This document shows, piece after piece, positions 32,476-43,608 of a stretch of DNA of 64,000 nucleotides. Each line of letters opens with the position of its first letter. The first letter of the stretch is position 1. Source of the DNA: Bufo bufo (lineage: Eukaryota > Chordata > Amphibia > Anura > Bufonidae); the NCBI RefSeq assembly GCF_905171765.1, contig NC_053392.1:103280220-103344219 (forward strand). Reading direction: 5' to 3'. The translations under genes and the position numbers were made by a program. A model generated the notes under the pieces. The model did no database searches, was not told the origin of the DNA, and worked only from the letters and a program-made list of their open reading frames with translations.

Positions 32476-33346
32476 CCGTATTTATCGGCGTATAACACGC
32501 ACTTTTTCCCCCTGAAAATAGGGGGCAAATCATGTATGCGTGTTATACGCCGATATTCATTGCGCTGTATGAGCCGGGAGAGAGGAGGGGCTGGAGTCCG
32601 TAACTAGGGGCGGGGCCCGGTGCAGTCACTGTACTCTTACACCGGGCCCCGCCGCTCACCAAAGTATTTATAAACGTGAATCCTTATCCTGTTATTAAGC
32701 TGCCCTCTCCCATGTTCCCATGTCCCCCCTGTATCCCCATAGCACTTACTTAAGCTTCAATAGCAGGCAGAGCGGACCGCAGCAGTAACGTCACTCACTG
32801 ACGTAGAGCGCCTGCTCCGCCCACTTTATGAATGAAGCAGGCGGAGCAGACGCGCGACGTCAGTGAGTGACGTTACTGGTGCCATCCGCTCTGCCTGCTA
32901 TGGAAGCGTGTGAATCGTAAGTGCTGTGGGGATACAGGGGAACATGGGAAAATGGGAGAGGGCAGCTTAATAACAGGATAAGGATTCACGTTTATAAATA
33001 CGGTACTTCGGTGAGCAGAGGCCCGGTGTATTGGGGGACACTGTTATGAGGGGGATCTGTGGATGACATATAGCAGTGTCATCCACAGATCCCCCCCCAT
33101 ACCAGTTCCATCCACAGATCCCCCCACCCCATAGCAGTACAATTTGAAAGGGACACTGTTATGAGGGGGATCTGTGGATGACATATAGCAGTGTCATCCA
33201 CAGATCCCCCCCCATAACAGTTCCATCCACAGATCCCCCCACCCCATAGCAGTACAATTTGAAATGTAATTTTTTTTCCTGAAATTTCCCTTAAAATGAA
33301 AGGTGCGTGTTATACGCCAGTGCGTGTTATACGCCGATAAATACGG
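32476..33346. mobile_element. TIR MITE flanked by TA
   Basis: 871 bp with inverted ends ccgtatttatcggcgtataa and ttatacgccgataaatacgg, each followed by TA (32474-32475, 33347-33348). The middle (32760-32910) is a fold-back around ggcagagcggac with two gtgacgtt blocks. A TA target favours Tc1/mariner-like transposition, by inference. Confidence 0.7.
33038..33263. repeat. Tandem duplication of about 111 bp
   Basis: Two near-identical copies of a block reading gacactgttatgaggggga, tctgtggatgacatatagca and its own inverted partner, then ccccaccccatagcagtac aatttgaaa. Confidence 0.85.
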
Positions 33347-33348
33347 TA

Positions 33349-33817
33349 ATTAAAATAATTTCATATATTTATGTATGTATCTGTGTAGAGTCACCTGCAG
33401 TTTGTTCATTTTCTTAGTTCTCTGTCCACTTTACTGAGGTGGTCACACATGCTCAATTCCATCCTTTAAACTGCCACCTTTCCTATCTACTGTTAGATAT
33501 GATGACAGTTCAAGGACACTACCGCTGAGACAGGACACACCCCCTGAGCTATGATAGGAAGAAAGCTGCAGCAGAAAGGACACTCCCCCTGAGCTGCTAA
33601 CTTAAATATATCTAGAGGAGCAACTGGAACAATGAATCTGGACTGGAGATCTCTGGATTCATGAGAGGTACAGGACTGGTTCTAGTTTTGTTAGAGATTG
33701 TCATGTACTATATGATGTCTGATTTTCATTTTTTTACATCAATCATGGCATAACCCCTTTAATAGTCACAACCCAAATGGAAGAGCTATGAAACTATAAT
33801 ATACTGTATATTGCATG
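33349..33817. repeat. T2-like remnant
   Basis: The right end ataacccctttaa at about 33750-33763 reads TTAAAGGGGTTAT in reverse. Blocks such as atgctcaattccatcctt and ggacactccccctgagc recur in diverged form at 60470-60590. The left end is unclear. Confidence 0.45.
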
Positions 33818-35101
33818 TGCAATGACCCAGAGGGGAGGAGGATGGGAGGAGTGGTAATGGCTATGGTGGTGGTAGTAGAACTAACAATTCACAGTATTTT
33901 GCTCCACCCTAGCTCTTACTAGGGCCATGCAGTGACTGGGGGGCACACCCGTCCTTCCCTTGGGGCACATCCTGGTGTTGGGGCTCCTGCCAGGTGGCAG
34001 TTGGGGTGCCCTAGATGGTGAACCGTTTGTCTGGGTGCAAGACGAAGTGAAAAGGCAGATGGATGGTAGAGTCAATAACCAGGCATGTTACTTGCAATAA
34101 TAAAGTCCTTCTTTAATGGATTAATGATGGGAGTAGTAGTACATACAGCAGTAAAAGTTTTGTCTTCTCACACTAGCTGTGTACAGGTAACAACAATGAT
34201 AGTAGTTGTAGTACTCCCTAAATTTCTCCCTCAAATGACACTTTGCAGTCTCTTCAAGTAACCACAGGCGTGCAATTCTGTATTTTTAACCCTTTCTGAA
34301 GTTCTCGGGCTGAGGGGTGCAGATGCTAGATATAGATGGCCAGTCTGTTTCAAAGTGTGGTAGATGCCGACGGTAGCAGTCCCAAAGCCCTGCACAGTCT
34401 CGATGGTTCTGGACCTTCTATAGATCTCTTTTTCTTTCATGGGTACTCTGGCAGTGAAGTTACTTCTTTGGCAGCTGTAGTTTTGGAGACAGTGGCTCTC
34501 TGGACTTGGGCCTTGTCTGCAGGAAGTCTCTCACTCAAGTCCTTCCTTTATCTGTGGTTAGACTAGACTGCCCAACTAGCTATGGGACAAAGTCCATCAC
34601 CCTGGCAACCTAAATTTTAACCCAATCTTAGGCCTCAAGCACACGACCGTTCCCTTTTTTGCGGTCCGTAAACCGCGGATCCGCAAAAAACGGAAGCCGT
34701 CTGTGTGCCTTTCGCAATTTGCGGAACGGAACGGGCGGCCCATTGTAGAAATGCCTATTCTTGTCCGCAAAACGGACAAAAATAGGACATGTTCTATTTT
34801 TTTTTGCGGGGCCACGGAATGGAGCAACGGATGCGGACAGCACACGGAGTGCTGTCCGCATCTTTTGCGGCCCCATTGAAGTGAATGGGTCCGCATCCAA
34901 GCCGCAAAAACAGCGGCTCGGATGCGGACCCGAAAAACGGTCGTGTGCATCAGGCCTAAATCCTATAATTTGCCCACTGGCTGTTTACACAGTGAATACA
35001 AAAATAAGTGCTTTAACAATAAATCACATTTAACTTGGTAACATTAAATTAACTCTTTTGTCAATAATTAACCCTTTGCAGTAGTACTCTGGGTTACTGC
35101 A
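33818..35101 (-). mobile_element. LTR-like element split by a MITE
   Basis: Starts TGCAATGACCCAGAG and ends ctctgggttactgca, an inverted near-match that also satisfies TG...CA. On the minus strand the text ends with an AATAAA-like attattgcaataataaa region and cacctaggg-type tail. About 955 bp after the MITE is taken out. No target duplication was found, and there is no coding frame, so the class is uncertain: solo LTR is my first guess. Confidence 0.5.
34631..34956. mobile_element. TWA-type MITE in the LTR-like element
   Basis: Inverted ends ggcctcaagcacacgaccg and cggtcgtgtgcatcaggcc; TTA on the left (34628-34630) and TAA on the right (34957-34959), one base different. Many gcggatgcgg/ccgcaaaa motifs inside, as in 43288-43605. 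Confidence 0.7.
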
Positions 35102-35916
35102 CGTCTGCCTGTGGTGATGGAAAAAATATTGGAAACACAGTCTGCAAGGTAGATGTCCTATAATAACTGCATTGTTATAATTCTTTGTTAAAATTATGTC
35201 ACAGTGGTAATCATGGTAATCAACTGATCGCTGCAGATCTGGCTTCTCTCATCCCAAGTGATCAGCAGTTATTGCCAAGGGAATCTACATCTAGGCATAG
35301 ATTTCTTCTTTGGAGGGTGCTGCATCAGAGATTTAGAAGTCCCTCTAGCACATAGAGAGGGGGGGATGCCTTTATGACATTCATATGTTCCAATAGGGCA
35401 TATAAACAAGGGATGTCATATGGAGACAACCCCTTAAGTTGTATCTAATATCTTCAATATGTTGCCGAGGTTTACTTGTCTAGTCACTTTAAATCTTGAT
35501 CCATTAAAACTTCCCTATCCGCAGAATAATGTATGACTTCAGAAATATTAATGGGAGAGGTTTTGGGGTATGGTAGTTTGGAGAATTTGGTATGCTTCTG
35601 TGAATTATTTTGATAAAAATGTATTGTTCCGCCCACCGGACTCCTAAACCCAGAATGAGCTGATAAGTAAATGAATAAATAAGAAATCATACAGAAATTC
35701 TCCTCATGCTCTCCTGCTTTATAACAGGTTTGCATGTTCAATGTAATAGGTTAACTTTAAAAATATTGCCATACAATGCTTAGTAACGCCTTAGGCCAGA
35801 CACACGCGAGGGAGTTGAATGCGATAAAATGAGTGTCAGTGAGAGGTCTCGTTCTGGCCTCCGCTCCTCTGACAGGATTGCACAGCATCATACTGATTTA
35901 TAATAGGTAAGAACCC
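35102..35916. other. Unassigned DNA
   Basis: No element ends before 35790, where ttaggccagacacacgcgag resembles a TWA-type MITE end. 35859-35904 is an inverted near-copy of 42779-42824 (about 40 of 46 bases). Confidence 0.4.
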
Positions 35917-36899
35917 TTAGGCCCCTTTCACACGGGCGAGTATTCCGCGCGGATGCGATGCGTGAGGTGAACGCATTGCACCCGCACTGAATACCGACCC
36001 ATTCATTTCTATGGGGCTGTTCACATGAGCGGTGATTTTCACGCATCACTTATGCGTTGCGTGAAAATCGCAGCATGCTCTATATTTGGCGTTTTTCACG
36101 CAACGCAGGCCCCATAGAAGTGAATGGGGTTGCGTGAAAATCGCAAGCAAGTGCGGATGCGGTGCGATTTTCACGCACGGTTGCTAGGAGACGATCGGGA
36201 TGGAGACCTGATCATTATTATTTTCCCTTATAACATGATTATAAGGGAAAATAATAGCATTCTGAATACAGAATGCATAGTAAAACAGCGCTGGAGGGGT
36301 TAAAAAAAATAAAAAAATAAATTTAACTCACCTTAGTCCACTTGATCGCGTAGCCCGGCATCTCCTTCTGTCTCCTTTGTTGAATAGGACCTGTGGTGAG
36401 CATTAAATACAGGAACAGGACCTTTGGTGACGTCACTCCGGTCATCACATGATCCATCACATGATCTTTTACCATGGTGATGGATCATTTGATGACCGGA
36501 GTGACGTCATCAAAGGTCCTTGACCTGTAATGGACGCTCACCACAGGTTCTGTTCAGCAAAGGAGACAGAAGGAGATGCCGGCATCGCGATCAAGTGGAC
36601 TAAGACTGTAGGTAATTAGGGATTAACCCCCCTTGGGGAAGGTCACACAGTCAGGCCTACTAAAACCATCAACCTTTTAAATAAGAGACTGACAACCGTA
36701 TTCCTTTTAATGCTGGGTGATGATCGGCCACAGCTTTCCTTATTTAACAATAACATCATAACTGTCAATGGCGCAGTATGCCAGCCGCTGGCCTCCCAGC
36801 GGGCAAGTCTGCCATAACCACTTCCAAATGAATTATATACCGCCACGGAGGAGACTCGTGCCTACACGGGGCTCAGACCACCACCCAGCAAAAACATGG

Positions 36900-37440
36900 C
36901 CTGTTAAATTCCATCCTGGATGCCCGAAAGGAATATATCTAGCCCTATATTATTAAGATGAACACCGTCCGGCCTCATCAACGCCCGGTTGTCACCTTCG
37001 AGCTCCCCTGTGGCGAACAACCCCTAGAACGCACAAACCGAGAGATCCGAGCATTCACCGTCCGCCTGCCTTTTTCCAAAGCCTCACCATCCCGTGCCCC
37101 GTGCCAAACTACCCTCGGAACGATCTCCGACCACACTAACACCATTTCCCTAAAGAATGACGGAAAACGCTCCACATCCGAACGCATAAGCGTTTACAAC
37201 TCCGCTACCCTCAAGTGGCACAGGTCGTTTCCACCGGCGAGAATCACTAAGATTACCGGGCCTACTAAACGCGTACCAATCTCCACCACCTCCGTAAGCA
37301 ACTGCGACCACCTCAGGCCCCGGACACCTCTCCACAAGACATCAATATTCCTGAATCCAAGATTGCGCCCGCCAGGCGTCCTTCAGCCCGCTGTGCAGCC
37401 CAGAACACGTAGGAGTGTCCAACTATCCAAACTGTCGGAC
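36900..37440 (-). pseudogene. SGNH hydrolase of the Ngaro-like element
   Basis: Decayed frame read on the minus strand. Blocks in order: VGHSYVFWA (block I, Ser), LAGGNDLCHLR (block III, Gly-Asn), then DVERFPSFFREMVLVWSEIVPRVVW-type text at 37187 to 37100 (shown here in part), and finally PDGVHLN (block V, Asp-His) near 36950. Internal stops and frameshifts are present. Many Ngaro elements carry such a hydrolase after the recombinase; its role in the cycle is not known. The plus-strand frame at 36958-37470 is only its antisense. Confidence 0.7.
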
Positions 37441-37589
37441 GCTCGGCACCTGAAAAGACAATGCTATTAGAACATTCCACCAACACAAACAATCATAACC
37501 CGTCATACGAATATTAAACCCATACTTCCTTCAAAACGGCACTGAAAGTACAATTAATACTGATATCATTTATGGACATCAATTCAACT

Positions 37590-38556
37590 TCAAAGCAGCA
37601 ATTCCGGCCGAACATAGCGCGCAAAGCATGCAGAACGCCAGCGACCAATCCGCATAACCTCAGCCTCTGGCAAACCCGCTCTCGCCGCCTCCGTAGCTGC
37701 ATCAATGCGAAACGAATGGGTCCCGAACTCCTTCGGATCGGTCCCAACAGCCACAAGGCACCGTCTAAAAACTGCCGTAAACTGAAATTTAGTAACCGGA
37801 GACCCGTCCTCATGAGAAAAGAAATTAGAACCCTCGCGCCTCCAATCCCTGAATTCCGCCACCAAACTAACAGGGCAAGCGGAACCCGGACAGGGAGAAG
37901 TGGGATCCATGCCCGATAACCATATTGATCCGTCTTTGACCGACGAACCCTGATGCGCAGGGAGTCATTGGCTAAAACTACGTCTTGCTCCAACAAACCA
38001 CCCGCCTTCTTAAGCGATGGAGCAAATAATTCACCCACCCGCAGGGCGGCGAAGAAGGCAACGCTGAAACTGGCAGAAAACAAGGATCTCTCATAGGCAG
38101 ATTTACAGACGCCAGCGCAACTGATAATAAGCCTGCACAGCAAAGAAAAAGACACCGGACGCCGCGTCCGGGATGCGCCACATACTCCTTACGACAGCCA
38201 CGCATAGCCTGACGAACCACAAAGTGTTTCGTCACATCCACCCAACCACATAACTTAAAAAAGAAAGCCACGCCCGACAAACGACGAAGGGCGACAGGAG
38301 CAGACACACCTAAACCGTGCAAACGAAGCAACCATTCTACCGTGACCTCCAGCCGGATATCTTCACGCGTAGAAACGTCCCTCGACCCCACCATCGCCAA
38401 CCACTCAGACCAGGCCTTACCATGTGATTGCCACGTAGCCGGAGAAACAGAGGAGCTAATAAGCGACATTAATCGTCCACCAGCCGCCACAGGAACGGAG
38501 GGCACTCCTTGCCAAACTTGTCCGCCCCCGGATGAAGCTCCCGGAAGACCTGCCAA
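37590..38556 (-). pseudogene. Tyrosine recombinase of the Ngaro-like element
   Basis: Spread over three frames. The first (38556-37978) has an N-terminal SAM-like helical region (WQSHGKAWSEWLAMV, VEWLLRLHGLG). The second (38155-37914) has ALRVGELF with the first catalytic Arg. The third (37910-37590) has HSFRIDAATEA (His-x-x-Arg) and ACFARYVRP with the nucleophilic Tyr. All catalytic residues can be seen, but frameshifts near 38150 and 37910 break the protein. Such enzymes insert a circular DNA copy without target duplication. Confidence 0.85.
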
Positions 38557-39404
38557 TGAAATCGAGAGAGAGCATCAGCAACCCTGTTATCTATCCCTGG
38601 AACATGGCGGGCCCGAAAGTAGATGTTATGCTCCAGGCATCGCAAAACCAAGTGACGCAACAGAGACAACACTGGAAGAGAAGAGGAGGACAAACGATTA
38701 ATAACTTGAACTACCCCCAGATTATCAGACCAAAAACATACATGCTTATTGGATAACCTGCCCCCCCAAATCTCCACTGCAACCACAATAGGAAAAAGCT
38801 CCAGTAACGTCAAATTCCTGCAGTAAGCAGGCACCCGCCACGACTCCGGCCAAGGAGAAGAGCATCATTCATTGCCTAATATGGTACCAAACCCACAAGA
38901 CCCGGCCGCATCCGACCACAATGACAGCTCCGAACTCATAATCTCCTTAGATATATAACAAGTATGACCATTATAGCTGCCTAGAAAGGATCGCCAAACA
39001 CCCAAATCCGACTTAAGGGACTTAGTCAACCGAATACGATGACCCGGGGAAGATACACCCCTAGTAGCCAACGACAACCGTCGAGAAAAAACGCGGCCCA
39101 TGGGCATAACCCGGCACGTAAAACACAACAACCCCAACAGAGACTGGAGTTGTTTCAACGTCGCCTTTTTAACGGCCATAAAACCCTCAATCAGCTCCAA
39201 CAACCTACCTAATTTGTCCCCAGGCAACCGAAAAACCATAGCGACCATATCAATTTCAATCCCCAAAAAAGACAAGCAAGTGACCGGGCCCTCAGTTTTC
39301 TCGGCCGAGATAGGAACTCCAAACTGCGCCATAAGCGCCAAAAACACCGACAACAAATACCTGCAGCCCTCCCCCCCCGCCAGGGGAAACAAACAGGAAG
39401 TCAT
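38469..39404 (-). pseudogene. RT connection and RNase H of the Ngaro-like element
   Basis: The frame 39404-38865 continues RT (CLSFLGIEIDMV, LQSLLGLLCFTCRV) and starts RNase H with LWSDAAGSCGFG. The second (38834-38469) continues RNase H: LLELFPIVVAVEIWG, VCFWSDNLGVV (Asp) and VPGIDNRVADALSR (terminal Asp). One frameshift or short gap near 38850 separates the two. Confidence 0.85.
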
Positions 39405-40060
39405 CTAGATAATGTATTACCGATGACATACCCGATTCAAATCGCACAACCCACTCCAGGAAAGAACTGAACAACTCAAAATAGTGACACGAAATGGAGC
39501 ATCCCATAGGCAAACAGGTGTCATAATAAAACTGATCCTCCCAAAAACCTCCCAGTAAATGAAAACAATCAGGATGAACAGGAAGGAGCCAAAAAGCCGA
39601 TTCAATTTCAGACTTAGCTAACAAAGCCCCTTTACCTGCCTCCCTAACCAAAGAAACCGCCCTGTCAAAAGAAACATAAGAAACTGATGCCTCTTCCTGA
39701 AGAATCGCATCGTTCACAGAGGAGCCCTTAGGGTGAGATAAGTGGTGAATCAAACGAAACTTCCCTGCCTCTTTCTTCAGGACCACACCCCATGGTGAAA
39801 CTCTTAGGTTAGGAAACGGAATTGAAGGAAAAGGACCTTTAATCCTTCCCAGCTCTACCTCCTTACTTAACTTATCTCTCAATACTTCCGGGTGATCCCG
39901 GGCTGACTTCAAATTATCTCTAAAAACGGGAGACCGATTAAGTACAAACGGGATAAAGAAACCAAACAAAAACCCAGAACGAATCTGGGAAGCCGCATGC
40001 TCATCGGGGTACCTGTCTAGCCACGGGGACATCGCGTCCACGCTCACCGGGGTCCTTGCC
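39292..40060 (-). pseudogene. Reverse transcriptase of the Ngaro-like element
   Basis: C-terminal part of a 403-codon frame. Motifs: VSPWGVVLKKEAGKFRLIHH, AKSEIESAFWLLPVHP (catalytic D replaced by E in SEIESAF, where most relatives have DIESAF-type text), LPMGCSISCHYFE and the active-site HYLDDFLF. The N-terminal 145 codons of this open frame are the gag region read in another frame and are not real. Confidence 0.85.
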
Positions 40061-41853
40061 ATCGCTCTGGGCGGGCAACTTGGGGAACCTGGCTGATTGA
40101 CCCGGACACCTGATACCTGCATGGGGGCCTCCACACACTGAGCATTCATGCTTAAATCTGCACAAACCTGCGTACTTGCAGTTACCCTCATTGAACGGCC
40201 AGCAGGCTCCCGGGCGTCTAACGGCCACCGCTGCATGAACCTGGGCTGTCCCAGCACCGGCGGCCGCGCTCGGAAAGGGGTGTTGCTTCTGAGACAACAT
40301 GAGCCGTAACCAAACATCCGTAGCCTTGACTCCCCAACCCACTTCAGGCCTAAGTGCAAGGCGCCTCCTAAACTCCTCATCATACCGCCACCACGCGCTG
40401 CCCCCATGGGCCTTGTAGGCACTGTAAACCGTATCCACATAAATAAACAACTCGGAACACCGTTCAGGGTGCCGCTGACCCATAATACACCCCAATACTG
40501 CAAAAGCCTGCAACCAATTACCTATCGTTTTTGCCACCCTCGGCCGACGCTCATACGGCCTATCAAGAACCCGGCGCTCCCTATCCTCCGTATGCTGGTC
40601 TATAGAGATAAGCGACCAAATGTCCACATATTGATTAGACCAAATTTTCTCCCTAACAGCCTCCTCAACATGTGAACCCAAAGGACTAACCCCGCAGAAA
40701 AAGGACTCTTTATGAACCCCTGCGGACACCGGGGAGGGGGCCGGAGGGGCGACTGGGACAGAGGGATCCTGCAACTTGTCTAACAAGGCCCGCATAAGTG
40801 ATTCCATCCCTGCCACAGACCCACTCTCCCCCCATGCACCCGTAAACTGGAACTCACCAACCAAAGCATGAGGAACCACCGAAGAAGACGTCACCACCGG
40901 AACCGCTTGACCTTGGACCACCGGATGAACAAGGTTCGGAGCCCTGGAAGTACAACTAGGCACCGGCCTCATTCGCCGATTTCGAGAAACTCTGCCAGAC
41001 TCCTCAGATGCGCCCGATGACCACTCCGAAGATGAGGGGGAACGCCATCTGGAGGATCTGGATGGTCTACGACTCCCGTGGGCCCTAGAACGGCGACGGG
41101 ACGGACGCCTGCGATAAGGGCGCTCACCCCTGCTACCTTCCACTGAGGAAGAGGGAGAGACAGAGACCTCCCTGCGCCTCCTCTGCCTGACTGCCGCGGG
41201 AACCGGTGACAAGAGAGGGGGGGTGGGTAGCGGACATACCACAAGGGGCCATCATCATCTCATTAACCGGCACACTGACTGGCTCCCCAGCTACAGGTGC
41301 CGCCAATGCTACCGCCAGCCCCTGCCCCTCATTAACAGGGGGGGGGGGAACGATTGGGATGAAGGAGGTGTAGGAGGCGATTCCTCCACCAGCGTGCTCT
41401 CCCGGGATCCCATTCCCCTGCACACACTCTGCGCACCGCAGGCCGGAATCACACTTCCGGGAGACTGAGGAAGGGGAGGAGCCACAGCGCCGCGCTTCGC
41501 CCGCCCATCCTCCACCCGCCCACAGGAGCGGCCCGGCCTGGAACCGCGCACGGAGCGAGCAGGTAGCTGCACAAGGGACGGACCCAGGGAGCGGCTGCGG
41601 CGGGAGGCAATGGGTGGCTATGGCCAAGACGCGCCGGGGGGCAGGAACGCCGTGCGGACCTCCGATCCCCCACATAACTCCCAGAGCTACCGGCAGGAGC
41701 CGGGAGCTCAGTGACAGCAGCAGGCATAGGGGCCGGAGTGGAGGAAGGCAGAGGGGAATGCAAGCTGCCCATGAAACCACGCAGCCATCCCTCTCCTTCC
41801 TCTTGAACACGCGCCAGGAGGTATTCCCTCAGGGCAACATCTCCCACGGACAT
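40001..41853 (-). pseudogene. Gag-like ORF of the Ngaro-like element
   Basis: N-terminal part in the frame from 41853 (MSVGDVALREYLLARVQEEG), then a frameshift into the 413-codon frame 41242-40001. It is Arg/Ser-rich up to about 90 residues, has a conserved helical region (VDIWSLISIDQ, NWLQAFAVLG, CSELFIYVDTVYSAY, WWRYDEEFRRRLA), and ends with a CCCH finger (CWPFNEGNCKYAGLCRFKH) followed by a CxxCxxxHxxxxC knuckle (CSVCGGPHAGIRC). This arrangement fits DIRS/Ngaro gag proteins, which bind RNA. Confidence 0.75.
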
Positions 41854-42432
41854 GATAGTGGCAAGGAGGGTACCGCAACCAGCTCGTCCACTGTCAAGAG
41901 GAAGTAAAGGGGGGGGGGAGACTAGCGTTTATATAACCCCCCAGCACCGCCCCTTCCTCTGATGCAAACCCAGGAAGGCTTACAGTTTAACCCCTTCCAC
42001 ACTATAACCTCCAACATGTTCCCGAACTCCAACAACAGCCCTGACCCTTACACATTTGGGGCAAAGGGGATAGGGGGGGACCCCCAGTCTCTAATCACCC
42101 TCCCTATGCTGTCGGGTGCTTGCCAGGTGAGTTAAATAATTTTTTATTTTTTTTTAACCCCTCCAGCGCTGTTTTACTAAGCATTCTGTATTCAGAATGC
42201 TATTATTTTCCCTTATAACCATGTTATAAGGGAAAATAATACAATCTACAGAACACCGATCCCAAGCCCGAACTTCTGTGAAGAAGTTCGGGTTTGGGTA
42301 CCAAACATGCGCGATTTTTCTCACGCGAGTGCAAAACGCATTACAATGTTTTGCACTCGCGCGGAAAAATCGCGGGTGTTCCCGTAACGCACCCGCACAT
42401 TTTTCCGCAACGCCCCTGTGAAAGAGGCCTTA

Positions 42433-43284
42433 GAGTAGGGGCGTAACTATAGGGGAAGTAGCTGCTTTGGGGCCCAGACCCACAAGGGGCCCCCTCAGAA
42501 GGAAGACTAAAAGATTTAATTGTCAGGGCCCCCTCGCCAGTATTATATAATGACATTATATACAGTGACATGACATACAGTATATATTGTAGGAATCGGA
42601 CGGAGTGGCTGCCGGGCCTCGTCTGAGAGCTCAATCTTGACTAGCCCATTTAAAGATTTGCTGTGGGGCCCAGTCAGTTGTAATTACTCCACTGCCTTAG
42701 AGTCCTGAAATTGTATTTCAATGACATAGTGCTGTCAGTGTAATACAATAGATTTCAGGACACTCAGAGTTACACAGCATTATAAATCAGTTTAATGGTG
42801 TACCATCCTGTCAGAGGAGTGGAGATCAGAACTGTCTTCCTATGTGTTACAAAGACAGGGATACTGAGACTGTGAAGGGATAATATAAAAAGTATGCAGC
42901 GGTTACGAGGACAGAGATACTGCAACATGTGAGAGACTGTTCATGTTATACGCGACTGCGCGATTTGGAAGTAGATGCCATGGTGCCAGCTGCAGCTTGG
43001 CCATCCTCACCACTGCCACCTTCAGGAGACTTCAGGAATGTTGACACTTAGGTTAGTTGTGTGCACCACAAGTCTAGGGAGAGAGTAAGCTGTTGGCACC
43101 TAAAGAGACAGTACCACTGTTACACCACCTGTTGCTTCAAAGACAGTAACCACTAAGCATGTTGCTTCTAAGTCTGTGACTTTTTTCCTTCCTCCAGCCT
43201 AGAGCGAGAAGCTACACATACCAGTCAAGGACCGAAAAGATCCTTTCTCTAAGGTCTGACCTAATTACATGTTGATCCAGGGGT
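42433..43284. repeat. Unassigned repeat-like DNA
   Basis: Starts with a gggcgtaactataggg motif common to this genome (compare 22337 and 28610). A hairpin at 42702-42761 (gtcctgaaattgtattt and its inverted partner). 42779-42824 is an inverted near-copy of 35859-35904. No coding signal. Confidence 0.4.
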
Positions 43285-43287
43285 TTA

Positions 43288-43605
43288 GGCCTCATGCACA
43301 CGGCCATTGCCCGGCCGTGGCCATATTGCGGCCCGCAAACAGTGGGTACGCAATATGCAGACACCGGCCGTGTGCTCACCGCATCATTGATGCAAACCCA
43401 TTCACATGAATGGGTGAATGGGTGCTTCCGTGGTGTTTGTCTGTGCCTCCGCACCACAAAAAAATAGAACATGTTCTATTTTTTTACGGTGCGGACGGAT
43501 CACGGACCCATTCAAGTTGAATAGGTCTCGATCCGTCCCGGGCGCCGCACGGATGTTGTCCGTGCATGCACGGAACAGCCGCACAACGGCTGTGTGCATG
43601 AGGCC
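43288..43605. mobile_element. TWA-type MITE (TSD TTA)
   Basis: 318 bp with ends ggcctcatgcacacggcc and its inverted match; TTA at 43285-43287 and 43606-43608. Same group as 34631-34956. Confidence 0.75.
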
Positions 43606-43608
43606 TTA

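Larger units (their letters stand above)
36605..42126 (-). mobile_element. Ngaro/DIRS-like tyrosine-recombinase retroelement
   Basis: About 5.5 kb on the minus strand, with gag-like frame, RT, RNase H, tyrosine recombinase and SGNH hydrolase in that order. No target duplication: the MITE reads through cleanly on both sides, as expected for recombinase-mediated insertion. The SGNH hydrolase after the recombinase and the absence of a methyltransferase favour Ngaro over DIRS1. At least five frameshifts and several stops make it dead. Split direct repeats typical of Ngaro were not resolved by eye. Confidence 0.8.
35920..42429. mobile_element. TWA-type MITE (TSD TTA) split by an Ngaro-like retroelement
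   Basis: Ends ggcccctttcacacgggcg and, inverted, the same family end at 42400-42429; TTA at 35917-35919 and 42430-42432. Left part 35920-36604 and right part 42127-42429. Its second copy at 44823-46643 (opposite orientation) shows the empty site: a run reading cttaa/ctaag then gtgagttaa. Both copies share cccttataac atg(g/a)ttataaggg and gcattctgaatacagaatgc palindromes. Confidence 0.8.

Noticed and set aside
36958..37470. 170-codon plus-strand frame
   Set aside because: It is the antisense of the SGNH hydrolase remnant of the Ngaro-like element; the minus strand carries the recognisable blocks.
40001..41853. Host SR-type protein with CCCH finger
   Set aside because: The Arg/Ser-rich stretch and finger lie directly before an RT in a retroelement, so gag is the better reading.
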